NCBI RefSeq assembly: GCF_000614125.1 | Contig: NZ_BAKJ01000006.1 | Span: forward strand, 103,463 to 167,462 | DNA: 64,000 bases | Source of the DNA: Bacteroides rodentium JCM 16496 | GTDB taxonomy: Bacteria; Bacteroidota; Bacteroidia; Bacteroidales; Bacteroidaceae | Direction of reading: 5' to 3' | Shown here: positions 27,502 through 36,569 of the stretch, one piece after another | Numbering within the stretch: position 1 is the first letter of the stretch | Layout of the letters: the number at the start of each line of letters is the position of its first letter | Made by a program: the position numbers and the translations under genes | Notes under the pieces: model-generated | The model's input: the letters and a program-made list of their open reading frames with translations, nothing else | Databases searched by the model: none | What the model was told of the DNA's origin: nothing

Positions 27502-29226
27502 ATGTCGGACAGAAAGAAGGCGTTCTGGTTTATTGCGCTGCTGAGTGTGCTTGTGGTTGTTCCTTTTTTGGGAGAAACCATTTTTTATTCCAAGGGAGAA
27601 CCGCGGGAGGCGATTGTTGCCCTTTCTATGCTGGAAAGTGAAAACTGGATACTTCCGGTGAACTATGGTACTGATATTGCTTATAAACCCCCTTTCTTCT
27701 ACTGGTCGATAGCTGCCGTCTCTTCCCTTTTTGGAGAGGTGACGGAGTTTTCTGCCCGTTTCCCGTCTGCACTCGCCTTTGTGGCCATGCAGTTGGTGTT
27801 CTTTGCCTTTGTGGCAAAACGTAAAAACGTCCGGACGGCATTTCTGGCTTCTATCCTTCTTTTGTCTTCTTTCGAGGTGCACCGGGCGGCTGTGGCTTGC
27901 CGGGTCGATATGGTTCAGGTTGCCTTTATCGTTATTTCCCTTTGCCTGCTGTTCCGCTGGGACGAGAAGGGATGCCGCGGAGTGCCCTGGCTTGCGGTGT
28001 TGCTGATGGGATGTGCCACGCTGACCAAAGGGCCGGTAGGCTTCCTGTTCCCTTGCGCATGTATCGGTGTGTATCAGTTGTTGCGCGGACGTTCTTTCTG
28101 GAAAGCGTTTTTCTCGCTGGCAGGTATCGGCTTGCTTTCTTTTGTTCCTTATTTTGCTTGGGTATACGTAGCTTACAGACAAGGCGGACAACCGTTCCTC
28201 GATTTGGTTCTGGAGGAGAATACCGGGCGGTTTATGGGCAAAATGTCCTACGAGTCCCACGAAAATCCTATATGGTATAATTTCCTGACTTTGATTTGGG
28301 GATGGATTCCCTGGACGCTGGTTCTGGTAATTTCCTTGTTTGGCTTGAAGTGGAAAAACATGCGCTGCCTGCCGGAAGGGGAGACCCTGCTGTTGCGGTT
28401 GAAGAAGGGCTGGACTGCTTTCCGCAACCAGTCTCCGCTACAATTGTTCATGTGGCTGGTCATTCTGATAATCTTTGTCTTCTACTGCATCCCCAAGAGT
28501 AAGCGGAGCGTTTATCTGCTTCCCATCTATCCGTTTATGGCAGTGCTGATAGCCGAGTATCTGTTGGCTTTGGTACAAAAGGGGGCCCGGGTTTTCAGGA
28601 TTTGTGCCGTCGTCTTTGCTTCTTTAGGCTTGTTGCTTACGCTTGTTTTTGTCGTAGTTCGTCTCGGCCTGGTTCCCGACAGCATTTTTGGAAGCGGGCG
28701 CCATGCCGCCGAGAATGTAGCCTTTATGTATGCGTTGGAGAATGTGGCTTTGTCTGTTCCCAAGTGGCTCTTGGTGGCGCTTCCCGTAGTAGCCGCTGTC
28801 TGCACGTTACGCATGGTGGCGAAGCGTGCGGATAGCCGGTCATTATTATATGGTATAGCAGGATGTATGCTTTGTCTTTTCGTATCATTGGATTCGGTTT
28901 ATCAGCCTACGGTGCTGGCTGTGAAATCAGACAGACATCTGGCTGAAAGGGTCAATACGTATGTTCCGGAAGGTGTGGTTTATTCTTACTCAAAAATGAG
29001 CTTCTATGGTGTCAACTTCTATCTGAAGGACCGCATGCGGCACATTGAAAAGGAACGTCCGTCTGACGGGGAGGGGTATTTGTTGGTTCCCGTAAAGGAG
29101 GAGGAGAATATGTTGGGAGAGCTGGGACAGACATATCATCTGGAAAAGATATTCCGTACAGACAGACGCAGTTGTGATATGCGTAATGAAGTTTGCATGT
29201 ATAAATTCAGGGCGTTTGACAATTGA
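27502..29226 (+). CDS. GT39/ArnT-like lipid-sugar glycosyltransferase
   Basis: Polytopic membrane protein of 574 aa with about eleven helices. It belongs to the dolichyl-phosphate-mannose mannosyltransferase/ArnT superfamily, which uses polyprenyl-phosphate sugars as donors. The first periplasmic loop carries KGEPREAIVALSML with the catalytic acidic residue, and the second YKPPFFYWSIA. A soluble C-terminal periplasmic part follows. The gene is divergent from the GtrA/GtrB pair, which could supply its donor. The acceptor could be lipid A, O-antigen or protein. The stop overlaps a heptamer array and the next gene starts 30 nt later. Confidence 0.85.
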   Translation: MSDRKKAFWFIALLSVLVVVPFLGETIFYSKGEPREAIVALSMLESENWILPVNYGTDIAYKPPFFYWSIAAVSSLFGEVTEFSARFPSALAFVAMQLVFFAFVAKRKNVRTAFLASILLLSSFEVHRAAVACRVDMVQVAFIVISLCLLFRWDEKGCRGVPWLAVLLMGCATLTKGPVGFLFPCACIGVYQLLRGRSFWKAFFSLAGIGLLSFVPYFAWVYVAYRQGGQPFLDLVLEENTGRFMGKMSYESHENPIWYNFLTLIWGWIPWTLVLVISLFGLKWKNMRCLPEGETLLLRLKKGWTAFRNQSPLQLFMWLVILIIFVFYCIPKSKRSVYLLPIYPFMAVLIAEYLLALVQKGARVFRICAVVFASLGLLLTLVFVVVRLGLVPDSIFGSGRHAAENVAFMYALENVALSVPKWLLVALPVVAAVCTLRMVAKRADSRSLLYGIAGCMLCLFVSLDSVYQPTVLAVKSDRHLAERVNTYVPEGVVYSYSKMSFYGVNFYLKDRMRHIEKERPSDGEGYLLVPVKEEENMLGELGQTYHLEKIFRTDRRSCDMRNEVCMYKFRAFDN

Positions 29227-29248
29227 TAATTGATAACTCATAACTCAT
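29221..29248 (+). repeat. Heptamer tandem array at the end of the GT39 gene
   Basis: Four exact 7-bp units: AATTGAT twice, then AACTCAT twice, followed by AGTTTAA. The array includes the GT39 stop codon and ends just before the next start. Confidence 0.75.
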
Positions 29249-29256
29249 AGTTTAAA

Positions 29257-29793
29257 ATGAATCCGATAGATATCATTAACAAATATTATCCGGAAGAGAA
29301 TGAATTGCGGCATATACTGTTGACGCACAGCCGTTCCGTAGCCGACAAGTCGTTATGGATTGCCGACCGCCATCCGGAGCTTTCATTGGATAAGGATTTT
29401 CTGTACGAGGCTGCCATGCTGCACGATATAGGCATTTTTCTTACCGATGCGGCAGGTATCCATTGTTTTGGCGACAAGCCTTATATCTGTCACGGTTATT
29501 TGGGGGCCGACTTGATGCGCGGCGAGGGCTATCCCCGCCATGCTTTGGTTTGTGAACGCCATACGGGTGCCGGACTTTCATTGAAGGAAATCATTGCGCA
29601 GGATTTGCCCGTGCCGCATCGCGAAATGGTTCCGGTCAGCCTGGAAGAACAAGTTATCTGTTTTGCCGATAAGTTTTATTCGAAGACTCATTTGGAAAAG
29701 GAGAAAAGTGTAGAAAAGGCCCGTAAAAGTTTGGAACGTTATGGTGAAGAAGGGGTACGGCGCTTTGATAATTGGTGCGAACTCTTCTTGTAG
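29257..29793 (+). CDS. HD domain protein
   Basis: A 178-aa predicted metal-dependent phosphohydrolase. The HD motif is visible as AAMLHDIGIFL. A first His lies in LLTHSRSVADKS, and later ligands in ICHGYLGADLMR and CERHTGAGLS. The protein fits the small uncharacterised HDIG family found in Bacteroidetes. It is read with the GT39 gene. The substrate is unknown; nucleotides are common targets for this fold. Confidence 0.85.
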   Translation: MNPIDIINKYYPEENELRHILLTHSRSVADKSLWIADRHPELSLDKDFLYEAAMLHDIGIFLTDAAGIHCFGDKPYICHGYLGADLMRGEGYPRHALVCERHTGAGLSLKEIIAQDLPVPHREMVPVSLEEQVICFADKFYSKTHLEKEKSVEKARKSLERYGEEGVRRFDNWCELFL

Positions 29794-29872
29794 CAATCTA
29801 AATTTCTTTAAAAAGGGAGATTATCCGTATAAATTGCGTACTTTTGCCCCTCCAAGCGTAAACTATTAGTTA

Positions 29873-32662
29873 ATGACGCCATTGAAAGCAAATACATTCA
29901 TATCATTCATACTACTATTCGTCTTGCTTCTTCTCTCCGGTGGGGCTGCTTCTCAGCGCCGTAGAGGGAAGGTCACGCCTCCGGATATTCAGCGGACAGA
30001 CACGTTGCAGGGTGGTGACGCGCTGCAGGTAGGGGATAGTCTGCAGATGGGAGACTCCCTGCGAGGGGGAAAGGGGCTTCCTGCCGATTCGTTGCAACAA
30101 GATACGGTAGCGGCTGCACCTCCCAAGAAGGATGCGCTGGACGCTCCCGTAGCCTACGAGGCCAATGACTCCATTGTATTTACGCAGAGTGGCTTTGCCC
30201 ACCTTTACGGCCAGGGAAAGGTGAGCTATCCGGGTGCTGACCTGGAGGCTGATGTCATCTCCATGGATATGGACAACAGTACGGTTTTTGCCCGTGGCGT
30301 AGTAGATTCTGTAGGAACAGCCAAGGGACGTCCGGTCTTCAAAGACGGGGACACCTCCTACGAAACCGATACTATCCGCTATAACTTCAAGAGTAAAAGA
30401 GGTCTTATCAGCAATGTTGTCAGCCAGCAGGGCGAGGGATACGTGACCGGTAATAATGCCAAGAAAGGGAATAATGATGAACTCTATATGCGGAGCGGTC
30501 GTTACACGACTTGTGACCATCACGACCACCCCCACTTTTATATGCAGATGACATACGCCAAGGTACGTCCCAAAAAGAATGTGGTGACGGGGCCTGCCTA
30601 TCTGGTAGTAGAGGATGTGCCGCTTCCGCTTGCCGTCCCGTTTTTCTTTTTCCCGTTCTCCAGCAGCTACCAGTCCGGTTTCCTGATGCCTACTTATATG
30701 GATGACTCCAATCGCGGCTTCGGTCTGACGGACGGTGGATATTACTTTGCCATCAGTGACCAAATGGACTTGAAGCTGAGGGCGGACATCTTTACGAAAG
30801 GTTCCTGGGCGCTGAATATGGAGTCGAACTATGTGAAGCGTTACAAATATTCCGGTTTGCTGCAGGCAAGCTATCAGGTGACCAAGACCGGTGACAAAGG
30901 CTTGCCCGACTACTCGGTTGCCAAAGACTTCAAGGTGGTGTGGTCTCACCGGCAGGACCCGAAAGCGAGCCCGAACTCCACATTCTCTGCCAGTGTGAAC
31001 TTTGCTACCAGTAGTTATGAGCGTACCAATATCGGCAATATGTACAACTCTCAGGCAATGTCGCAGAATACCAAGACCTCCAGTGTCAGCTATTCGCGTA
31101 ACTTTCCCGACCAGCATCTGAGCATCTCCGCTTCAGGTAATATTGCCCAGACCATGCGTGACTCCTCTATCGCGGTGACCTTGCCGGACATGACCATTTC
31201 CTTGAGTACCATTTTCCCTTTCAAGCGTAAACATGCAGTGGGAGACGAGAAGTGGTATGAGAAGATTTCCGTTCGCTATACCGGTCGTGTGAAGAACAGC
31301 ATCAAGACGAAGGACAATCTGTTGTTCAAGAAGAACCTGATACGCGATTGGGAGAACGGTATGCAGCATGAGATTCCTGTGAGCGCCACGTTTACTTTGT
31401 TCAAGTTCTTCAATGTGACGCCTACCGTAAACTATACGGAGCGTTGGTACACCCGCAAGGTGAAGAAGGATTGGGACGATGAGCAAGGCAAGGAGGTGAA
31501 TGATACGACCTACGGCTTTCACCGTGTATACGATTACAGTGCCAGTCTGGGTATCAATACCAAAGTTTATGGTATGTACAAGCCGCTGTTCATGAAGAAG
31601 AAGGAGATACAGATACGTCACGTCATCACTCCCTCCATCAGTTTCAGCGCTGCGCCCGATTTCACTTCGTCCCGTTTTGGCTATTATGACTCTTATATAA
31701 AAGAACAGAACGGTATTCGCGATACCGTGCAGTATTCCTATTATGCCGGTCAGGTGTTCAGTCCGCCAAGTGGAGGAAAGCAGGGGCTTATCAGTTTCAA
31801 TATCTCCAACAACCTTGAAATGAAGTTCAAGGATAAGAACGACTCTATCCGCAAGGTGAGCTTGATTGATGAGTTGGGAATGGGAATCAGTTATAATACA
31901 GCTGCCACTACCCGACCTTGGAGTGACTTGAGCTTCAACCTCCGTCTGAAGTTGAGCAAGAGTTATACGTTGAGTATGAGCTCCACCTTTGCTACCTATG
32001 CCTACGAGTTTGACGAGAGCGGAAGGGTGGTGACCGGTAACCGTACGGAATGGTCATATGGTCGTTTTGGCCGTTGGTCTGGATATGGTACATCCTTCAG
32101 TTGGACCGTGAACAATGATTCGTGGAAAAAAATAAGGAACTTCTTCACCGGTCAGAAGGATGACGAGGGGCAGGACCAGAATGCCTCGACGGAAGAAGAC
32201 GGCGGCATGGAGGGCGAAACTACCGAGGACGGCACTCCGAAGAAGAAGAAAGAAAAGGCTACTGCCGATGCTGACGGTTATCAGGTATTCAAGATGCCTT
32301 GGTCAATCAATTTCAGTACCGGTTTCAATATTACGGAAGACACCAGTAAGCCCATTAATCGTAAGAACATGCGCTATCCGTACAAATTCAGCCTGAACTC
32401 CCTTAATATAAACGGTAACGTCAAGCTTACCAACAAATGGGCTGTCAGCTTCAATTCCGGTTATGACTTCAATGTGAAGGAGATAACGCAGACCGCTTTC
32501 AACATCACACGTGACCTGCACTGTTTCAGCATGACGGCTGCCATATCGCCTTTCGGACGTTGGAAATACTATAACTTTACCATTCGTGCCAATGCCAGCA
32601 TCCTGCAGGACTTGAAATGGGAACAGAGAAGCCAGACTCAGAGCAATATTCAGTGGTATTGA
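29873..32662 (+). CDS. LPS-assembly protein LptD (Bacteroidetes type)
   Basis: Outer-membrane protein expected to insert lipopolysaccharide into the outer leaflet. The 929-aa protein has an N-terminal hydrophobic signal (to about residue 27) and a low-complexity region rich in Gly, Asp and Gln. The OstA/LptA-like beta-jellyroll follows (LYGQGKVSYPGADLEADVISMDM and SYETDTIRYNFKSKRG). The long C-terminal part is rich in alternating aromatic strands, as in a beta barrel, and contains SSYQSGFLMPTYMDD. Two acidic, low-complexity stretches sit near residue 765. A -7 element TACTTTTG lies at 29839-29846. It is convergent with ung with only 3 nt between stops. Confidence 0.85.
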   Translation: MTPLKANTFISFILLFVLLLLSGGAASQRRRGKVTPPDIQRTDTLQGGDALQVGDSLQMGDSLRGGKGLPADSLQQDTVAAAPPKKDALDAPVAYEANDSIVFTQSGFAHLYGQGKVSYPGADLEADVISMDMDNSTVFARGVVDSVGTAKGRPVFKDGDTSYETDTIRYNFKSKRGLISNVVSQQGEGYVTGNNAKKGNNDELYMRSGRYTTCDHHDHPHFYMQMTYAKVRPKKNVVTGPAYLVVEDVPLPLAVPFFFFPFSSSYQSGFLMPTYMDDSNRGFGLTDGGYYFAISDQMDLKLRADIFTKGSWALNMESNYVKRYKYSGLLQASYQVTKTGDKGLPDYSVAKDFKVVWSHRQDPKASPNSTFSASVNFATSSYERTNIGNMYNSQAMSQNTKTSSVSYSRNFPDQHLSISASGNIAQTMRDSSIAVTLPDMTISLSTIFPFKRKHAVGDEKWYEKISVRYTGRVKNSIKTKDNLLFKKNLIRDWENGMQHEIPVSATFTLFKFFNVTPTVNYTERWYTRKVKKDWDDEQGKEVNDTTYGFHRVYDYSASLGINTKVYGMYKPLFMKKKEIQIRHVITPSISFSAAPDFTSSRFGYYDSYIKEQNGIRDTVQYSYYAGQVFSPPSGGKQGLISFNISNNLEMKFKDKNDSIRKVSLIDELGMGISYNTAATTRPWSDLSFNLRLKLSKSYTLSMSSTFATYAYEFDESGRVVTGNRTEWSYGRFGRWSGYGTSFSWTVNNDSWKKIRNFFTGQKDDEGQDQNASTEEDGGMEGETTEDGTPKKKKEKATADADGYQVFKMPWSINFSTGFNITEDTSKPINRKNMRYPYKFSLNSLNINGNVKLTNKWAVSFNSGYDFNVKEITQTAFNITRDLHCFSMTAAISPFGRWKYYNFTIRANASILQDLKWEQRSQTQSNIQWY

Positions 32663-32665
32663 TGT

Positions 32666-33328
32666 TTACCAAATTATTTCCGTCTCTCCGTGTTCCCGCA
32701 AATACTCGTTTGTTTTGCTGAAATGCTTGTTCCCGAAGAAACCGTTATAGGCGGATAGGGGAGATGGATGTGCCGAGGTAAGTACCAAATGCCGGCTACG
32801 GTCGATGAATGCCCCTTTGCGTTGGGCGTAGGCTCCCCAAAGAATAAATACAAGATGCTCTTTTTCTTCGGCGAGAATGCGGATGGCCGCATCTGTAAAT
32901 GTTTCCCAACCGCGGTTTTGGTGAGAACCGGCTTGGTGTGCACGTACGGTGAGGGTAGCATTGAGCAGCAATATGCCTTGTTCTGCCCATCGTGTCAGAT
33001 TGCCGGTAGTGGGGGCATCAGTGCCAATGTCATTTTTTATTTCCTTGAAGATATTGAGCAGGGAAGGAGGGAAGGGAACACCGTCATTTACGGAGAAACA
33101 AAGTCCGTGTGCTTGTCCCGGACCATGATAGGGGTCTTGACCGATTATCACGACTTTTACTTTGTCAAAAGGACATAGGTTGAATGCATTGAATATCAGC
33201 TTTCCCGGAGGATATATTGCATATTTTCCATATTCGTCCCGTACAAAATCAGTCAATGTACGGAAATAATCTTTCTCAAATTCAGGTTGCAGATGTGCTT
33301 TCCAGCTTTCTTCTATTTGAACATTCAT
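32666..33328 (-). CDS. ung: Uracil-DNA glycosylase
   Basis: Family 1 enzyme that removes uracil from DNA to start base excision repair. The catalytic Asp lies in IGQDPYHGPGQAHGLCFSV, the uracil-binding Asn in LLLNATLTV, and the catalytic His in SAHPSPLSAYNGFFG. Length is 220 aa from the ATG at 33328. The open frame extends 58 codons further, but that part overlaps the inverted repeat at 33375-33464 and has no protein features. It faces lptD tail to tail. Confidence 0.95.
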   Translation of the reverse strand: MNVQIEESWKAHLQPEFEKDYFRTLTDFVRDEYGKYAIYPPGKLIFNAFNLCPFDKVKVVIIGQDPYHGPGQAHGLCFSVNDGVPFPPSLLNIFKEIKNDIGTDAPTTGNLTRWAEQGILLLNATLTVRAHQAGSHQNRGWETFTDAAIRILAEEKEHLVFILWGAYAQRKGAFIDRSRHLVLTSAHPSPLSAYNGFFGNKHFSKTNEYLREHGETEIIW

Positions 33329-33374
33329 AATTGGTGGTGTTAGTTGCCTGCGAAGATACGAATATTTAATTACT

Positions 33375-33464
33375 ATTTCACCACAGAGGACACAGAGTTC
33401 CGCAGAGTTTTTTTGAATTTGCAATTCATTATTCAAGAAAACTCTGTGTCCTCTGTGGTGAAAT
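33375..33464. repeat. Inverted repeat, REP-like (CACCACAGAGGACACAGAG type)
   Basis: A perfect 23-bp inverted repeat (33375-33397 against 33442-33464) flanks an inner imperfect one, GCAGAGTTTTTTTGAA against TTCAAGAAAACTCTG. It sits between asnA and ung on the minus strand, 8 nt after the asnA stop. Its core is shared with the repeat at 12678-12801. Confidence 0.85.
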
Positions 33465-33471
33465 ATTTTTT

Positions 33472-34508
33472 TTAAATCAGATGTATATCGTGTTTCTTGC
33501 ACTCCATTCGCATCTCTTCCGGCCAGATACTGGCTTGTATCTCACCGATATGCGCCTTGCGCAGATAGAACATACAGAGGCGGGACTGTCCTATACCGCC
33601 ACCGATGGAAAGCGGCAGTGTATCATTCATCAAGCGTTTGTGGAAGTAAAGTTCCAGACGGTCCTCTTCGCCTTCCTCTTTGAGCTGGCGAAGCAGGGCT
33701 TCCTTGTCTACGCGGATACCCATGGAGGAAAGTTCGATGCTGCGTTGCAGGATGTGGTCCCATAGCAAGAGGTCACCGTTCAGTCCGGGGAGGTCGTTCA
33801 GCCTTTGCTGGTATAGTCATCGTAGTCCGGGGCGCGTCCGTCGTGCTTCTTGCCGTCGCTCAGCTTGCATCCGATACCGATGATGAACACCGCACCGTAT
33901 TTCTTGCAAATGGCATGTTCACGGCATTTGGGTTCCAAGTCCGGATACAGTTGGCGCAATTCTTCGGCATGGATGAAGTGAAGTTTCTGGGGCAGGCAAG
34001 GCTTGATTTGCGGATACATCTCATATACCATATATTCTGTGCGCACCATGGCTGCATAGATGCGGGTTACTATCTCCTTGAGGAACTCCACATTGCGGTC
34101 TTCGGCAGTAATGACACGTTCCCAGTCCCACTGGTCTACATAAAGGGAATGCAGGTTGCCCAGCTCCTCATCGGCACGGATGGCATTCATGTCTGTGTAG
34201 ATGCCATATCCCGGTTCTATATGGTATTCGGCAAGCGTGAGCCGTTTCCATTTGGCGAGGGAGTGCACTACTTCAGCCTTGGCGTCGCCCAAATCTTTGA
34301 TAGGGAAAGTCACGGCACGTTCCACTCCATTGAGGTCGTCATTGATACCCATTCCTTTCAATACGAACAGTGGAGCTGTCACACGTCGCAGGCGCAGTTC
34401 GGAAGAGAGGTTCAATTGGAAGAACTCTTTAATTTGTTTAATTCCTAATTCAGTCTGTTTTAGGTCCAATAAAGGTTTGTAACCTTCAGGTGTTATCAGG
34501 TAGCTCAT
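33472..34508 (-). pseudogene. asnA: Aspartate-ammonia ligase, frameshifted
   Basis: Asparagine synthetase A makes Asn from Asp, ammonia and ATP, and is related to class II aminoacyl-tRNA synthetases. The first frame holds LKGMGINDDLNGVERAV, YVDQWDWERVI and KYGAVFIIGIG. The second holds [22 protein letters not shown] and [19 protein letters not shown], the motif 3 equivalent. The frames separate near 33800, where [10 protein letters not shown] should continue [12 protein letters not shown]; one base is missing. Mended length is 345 aa, exactly right for the family. A -7 element TATCTTTG lies at 34545-34552. The start at 34508 gives the usual MSYLITPEGY. Confidence 0.9.
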
Positions 34509-34720
34509 AAATCTATTCAGTATAACTTCTGTTAAATTGCTTGGCAAAGATAGGAATAATATTGATACTTGCTCCTATTTTATGGAGAAAAAGAACAAAA
34601 TGTTTGTGTAATTGCGGTTAGTCTTCTCAAAGTAATAATGAAAATATTCCCCGTTTTGATATAAAAAGCGTTTGAATGTTAGGAGTCTGCAGATTTTTTT
34701 ATATTTTTGCACTCGCATTT

Positions 34721-34793
34721 GGCTCCGTAGCTTAGTGAATAGAGCGTCAGATTCCGGTTCTGAAGGTCGTGCGTTTGAATCGCACCGGGGTCA
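34721..34793 (+). tRNA. tRNA-Arg (anticodon CCG)
   Basis: A full cloverleaf is seen. The acceptor stem is GGCTCCG with CGGGGTC (two G-U pairs). The D arm is GCTTAGTGAATAGAGC, the anticodon stem TCAGA with TCTGA around TTCCGGT, and the T arm GTGCG-TTTGAAT-CGCAC. The discriminator base is A. CCA is not encoded. Anticodon CCG reads CGG arginine codons. A -7-like TATTTTTG is at 34702-34709. Confidence 0.95.
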
Positions 34794-34795
34794 CA

Positions 34796-34846
34796 AAGAA
34801 AGGAACTCTCTTTGCATGAATACTTTGCAAAGGGAGTTCCTTTCTT
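34796..34846 (+). terminator. 21-bp hairpin directly after tRNA-Arg
   Basis: The arms 34796-34816 and 34826-34846 pair over 21 bp with a single G-U, around a 9-nt loop. It starts 3 nt after the tRNA 3' end. It most likely terminates or protects the tRNA precursor, although the T-run is short. Confidence 0.7.
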
Positions 34847-34944
34847 ATACAATACAATTCTAATGGCAGGACCAAAGAAAAATGGCTATGAAAATATTAA
34901 ATCAGTTTATCGATGATTTTGTAGGTGTTTTCTAATATCGGTTT

Positions 34945-35166
34945 ATGGACACCTTTCAATATTTTAAAGAAAGGAAGAAAAGTAAATATTGGGGAGACGG
35001 ATTTGAGGAATGGGTTGTGAAGAACTCCAATATTAGTAAAGATGGTTATTCGGACCAGAGTGACAAGAAAATATTTTGGCGGCTTTTAGATTGGAGAGGT
35101 GATAAATACATTGAGGGTTATAGACCTCTGTCTTCATCGTTGCCGGATTTGTTGATGGAATGTTGA
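34945..35166 (+). CDS. Hypothetical protein, 73 aa, possibly a remnant
   Basis: A short frame, starting MDTFQYFKERKKSKYWGDGF and ending SLPDLLMEC, rich in Lys, Asp and aromatic residues. I do not recognise it. A shorter open frame (MAGPKKNGYENIKSVYR) ends just before it at about 34917. AT-rich orphan sequence after a tRNA gene is a common sign of a lost integrated element, but no integrase or repeat of the tRNA 3' end is seen. The inverted repeat ATATTGGTA/TACCAATAT near 35185-35235 spans the end of the next gene. Confidence 0.35.
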   Translation: MDTFQYFKERKKSKYWGDGFEEWVVKNSNISKDGYSDQSDKKIFWRLLDWRGDKYIEGYRPLSSSLPDLLMEC

Positions 35167-35223
35167 ATATTGACCTAACCCGGGGATATTGGTACGGGAA
35201 AATGGACGTCAGGAGGTTTGCCC

Positions 35224-36447
35224 TTACCAATATTTCTCAATTCTTTTGTAACCGAAAACCAGACTGCGCTCATCCTCGATACCTTGTAGTCGACTGCAGA
35301 TGATTTGTGCTCCGATCATGCTGAAAGTGATACCGTTTCCACCATATCCCAGGTCGAAAAATATTCGCTCTTTGCCTGGCCAGTTTCCGATGAAAGGCAA
35401 TCCGTCTTTGGTAGTGCTGAATGTGCCGCACCATGCCATTTCTGTTTTGAAAGGGATATCGGGTAGCAGTTTTCTGAATTTGTTCTCCAGAATGCTGACT
35501 TTCTTTCTGAGTAGTGAATCACGGCGCTGCGGAGCACTGAACTTTTCGTCTTCACCACCTATGATAATCCGGTTTCCGTTGGTGGTGCGGATATATAGAT
35601 AAGGGTCGGTCGTTTCCCAAATCAGGCAACGTGTCGGCCATAGCTGTTCCGGAGCTACCGGATGTGATATGAGTGCATAGGTAGAAGTCAAATCCATGAT
35701 TTTCTGCGGAAGAAATTGTCTGGCTTCAAATCCTGCGGCTACGATTATATATCCGCATTTAATTTTATGTCCTTTGTCTGTTGTCATGATACAGCCATCA
35801 GGCATTTCCTTGTATTCCTTTATATCGGTGTGGGTGAAAACACTCAGTCCCTTTTCCTTTATATTGTGTATCAGCAATCCGGTGGCGGCTCTATAGGCAT
35901 CCATCTGTGCGGCGGCTTCGTTTACCAGAGCATTACCGGGTACTTTTACATGATATTGTTCTGCGACTTCGTTCTTCTTGAGCAGGCTGATTGGTAATTT
36001 ATGCTTTTTCCGTATTTCATATTCTTGTTTCAGCAACTTGTTGTCTGCCTGACTACTGGCGTAAAAGAGGCTGGGCCGTTGCTCGTAGTCGGCACTGACC
36101 CCGGTTTCTTCTAATTCTTTTTTAATATCGGCAATGGACTGCAGACATGCTTGGTAAGCTGTCACAGCATTCTTCTCGCCGATGATTTTTGCCATCCGGC
36201 AGAGGGGAACATCTATTTCATATTGCAGCAAGGCGGTACTCGCCGCAGAACTTCCGGTTGCAATGCTGCGTTTGTCAATCACGCAGCATTCTATTCCGGC
36301 ACGACACAATTCGTGTGCCATCAACGCTCCCGTTATACCGGAACCTATAATGACGACATCTGTTGACAAATCATCCTCCAAAGGGTGGAAATAGTCCAAT
36401 AAGGAGTTCTTGATGATCCAATAGGGTAATCCTGAATGTAAGTCCAT
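35224..36447 (-). CDS. FAD-dependent oxidoreductase (DAO/glycine oxidase family)
   Basis: Flavoprotein of about 407 aa. The dinucleotide-binding motif DVVIIGSGITGALMAHELCRAG begins near residue 29. The second FAD contact is the C-terminal GYGGNGITFSMIGAQII. The fold is that of D-amino acid oxidase, sarcosine oxidase and gamma-glutamylputrescine oxidase proteins; YurR-like members are close. Likely it oxidises an amine or amino acid, but the substrate cannot be read from sequence. The ATG at 36447 (MDLHSGLPYW) is preferred over a start ten codons earlier, which falls in the ompA terminator hairpin. Confidence 0.85.
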   Translation of the reverse strand: MDLHSGLPYWIIKNSLLDYFHPLEDDLSTDVVIIGSGITGALMAHELCRAGIECCVIDKRSIATGSSAASTALLQYEIDVPLCRMAKIIGEKNAVTAYQACLQSIADIKKELEETGVSADYEQRPSLFYASSQADNKLLKQEYEIRKKHKLPISLLKKNEVAEQYHVKVPGNALVNEAAAQMDAYRAATGLLIHNIKEKGLSVFTHTDIKEYKEMPDGCIMTTDKGHKIKCGYIIVAAGFEARQFLPQKIMDLTSTYALISHPVAPEQLWPTRCLIWETTDPYLYIRTTNGNRIIIGGEDEKFSAPQRRDSLLRKKVSILENKFRKLLPDIPFKTEMAWCGTFSTTKDGLPFIGNWPGKERIFFDLGYGGNGITFSMIGAQIICSRLQGIEDERSLVFGYKRIEKYW

Positions 36448-36464
36448 AATATTGTCTTGTTGAT

Positions 36465-36518
36465 TTTCCCCTCTCACTTCCTTTTTGCTGGAAAAGCAGA
36501 AAGAAAGTGAGGGGGAAA
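36465..36518 (-). terminator. Terminator-like hairpin between the OmpA gene and the oxidoreductase
   Basis: TTTTCCCCTCTCACTTCCTTTTTGCT pairs closely with AGCAGAAAGAAAGTGAGGGGGAAA around a GGAAA loop. It is 50 nt past the stop of the OmpA-family gene on the minus strand. Confidence 0.55.
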
Positions 36519-36569
36519 TTAAAAATAGAGAAGTTGCCTTGTTGGAATTTACTTTCCGTTTATAGAAGA

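Noticed and set aside
34721..34793. Active attachment site of an integrated element at tRNA-Arg
   Set aside because: No integrase gene and no second copy of the tRNA 3' end were found in the window; only orphan sequence supports the idea.
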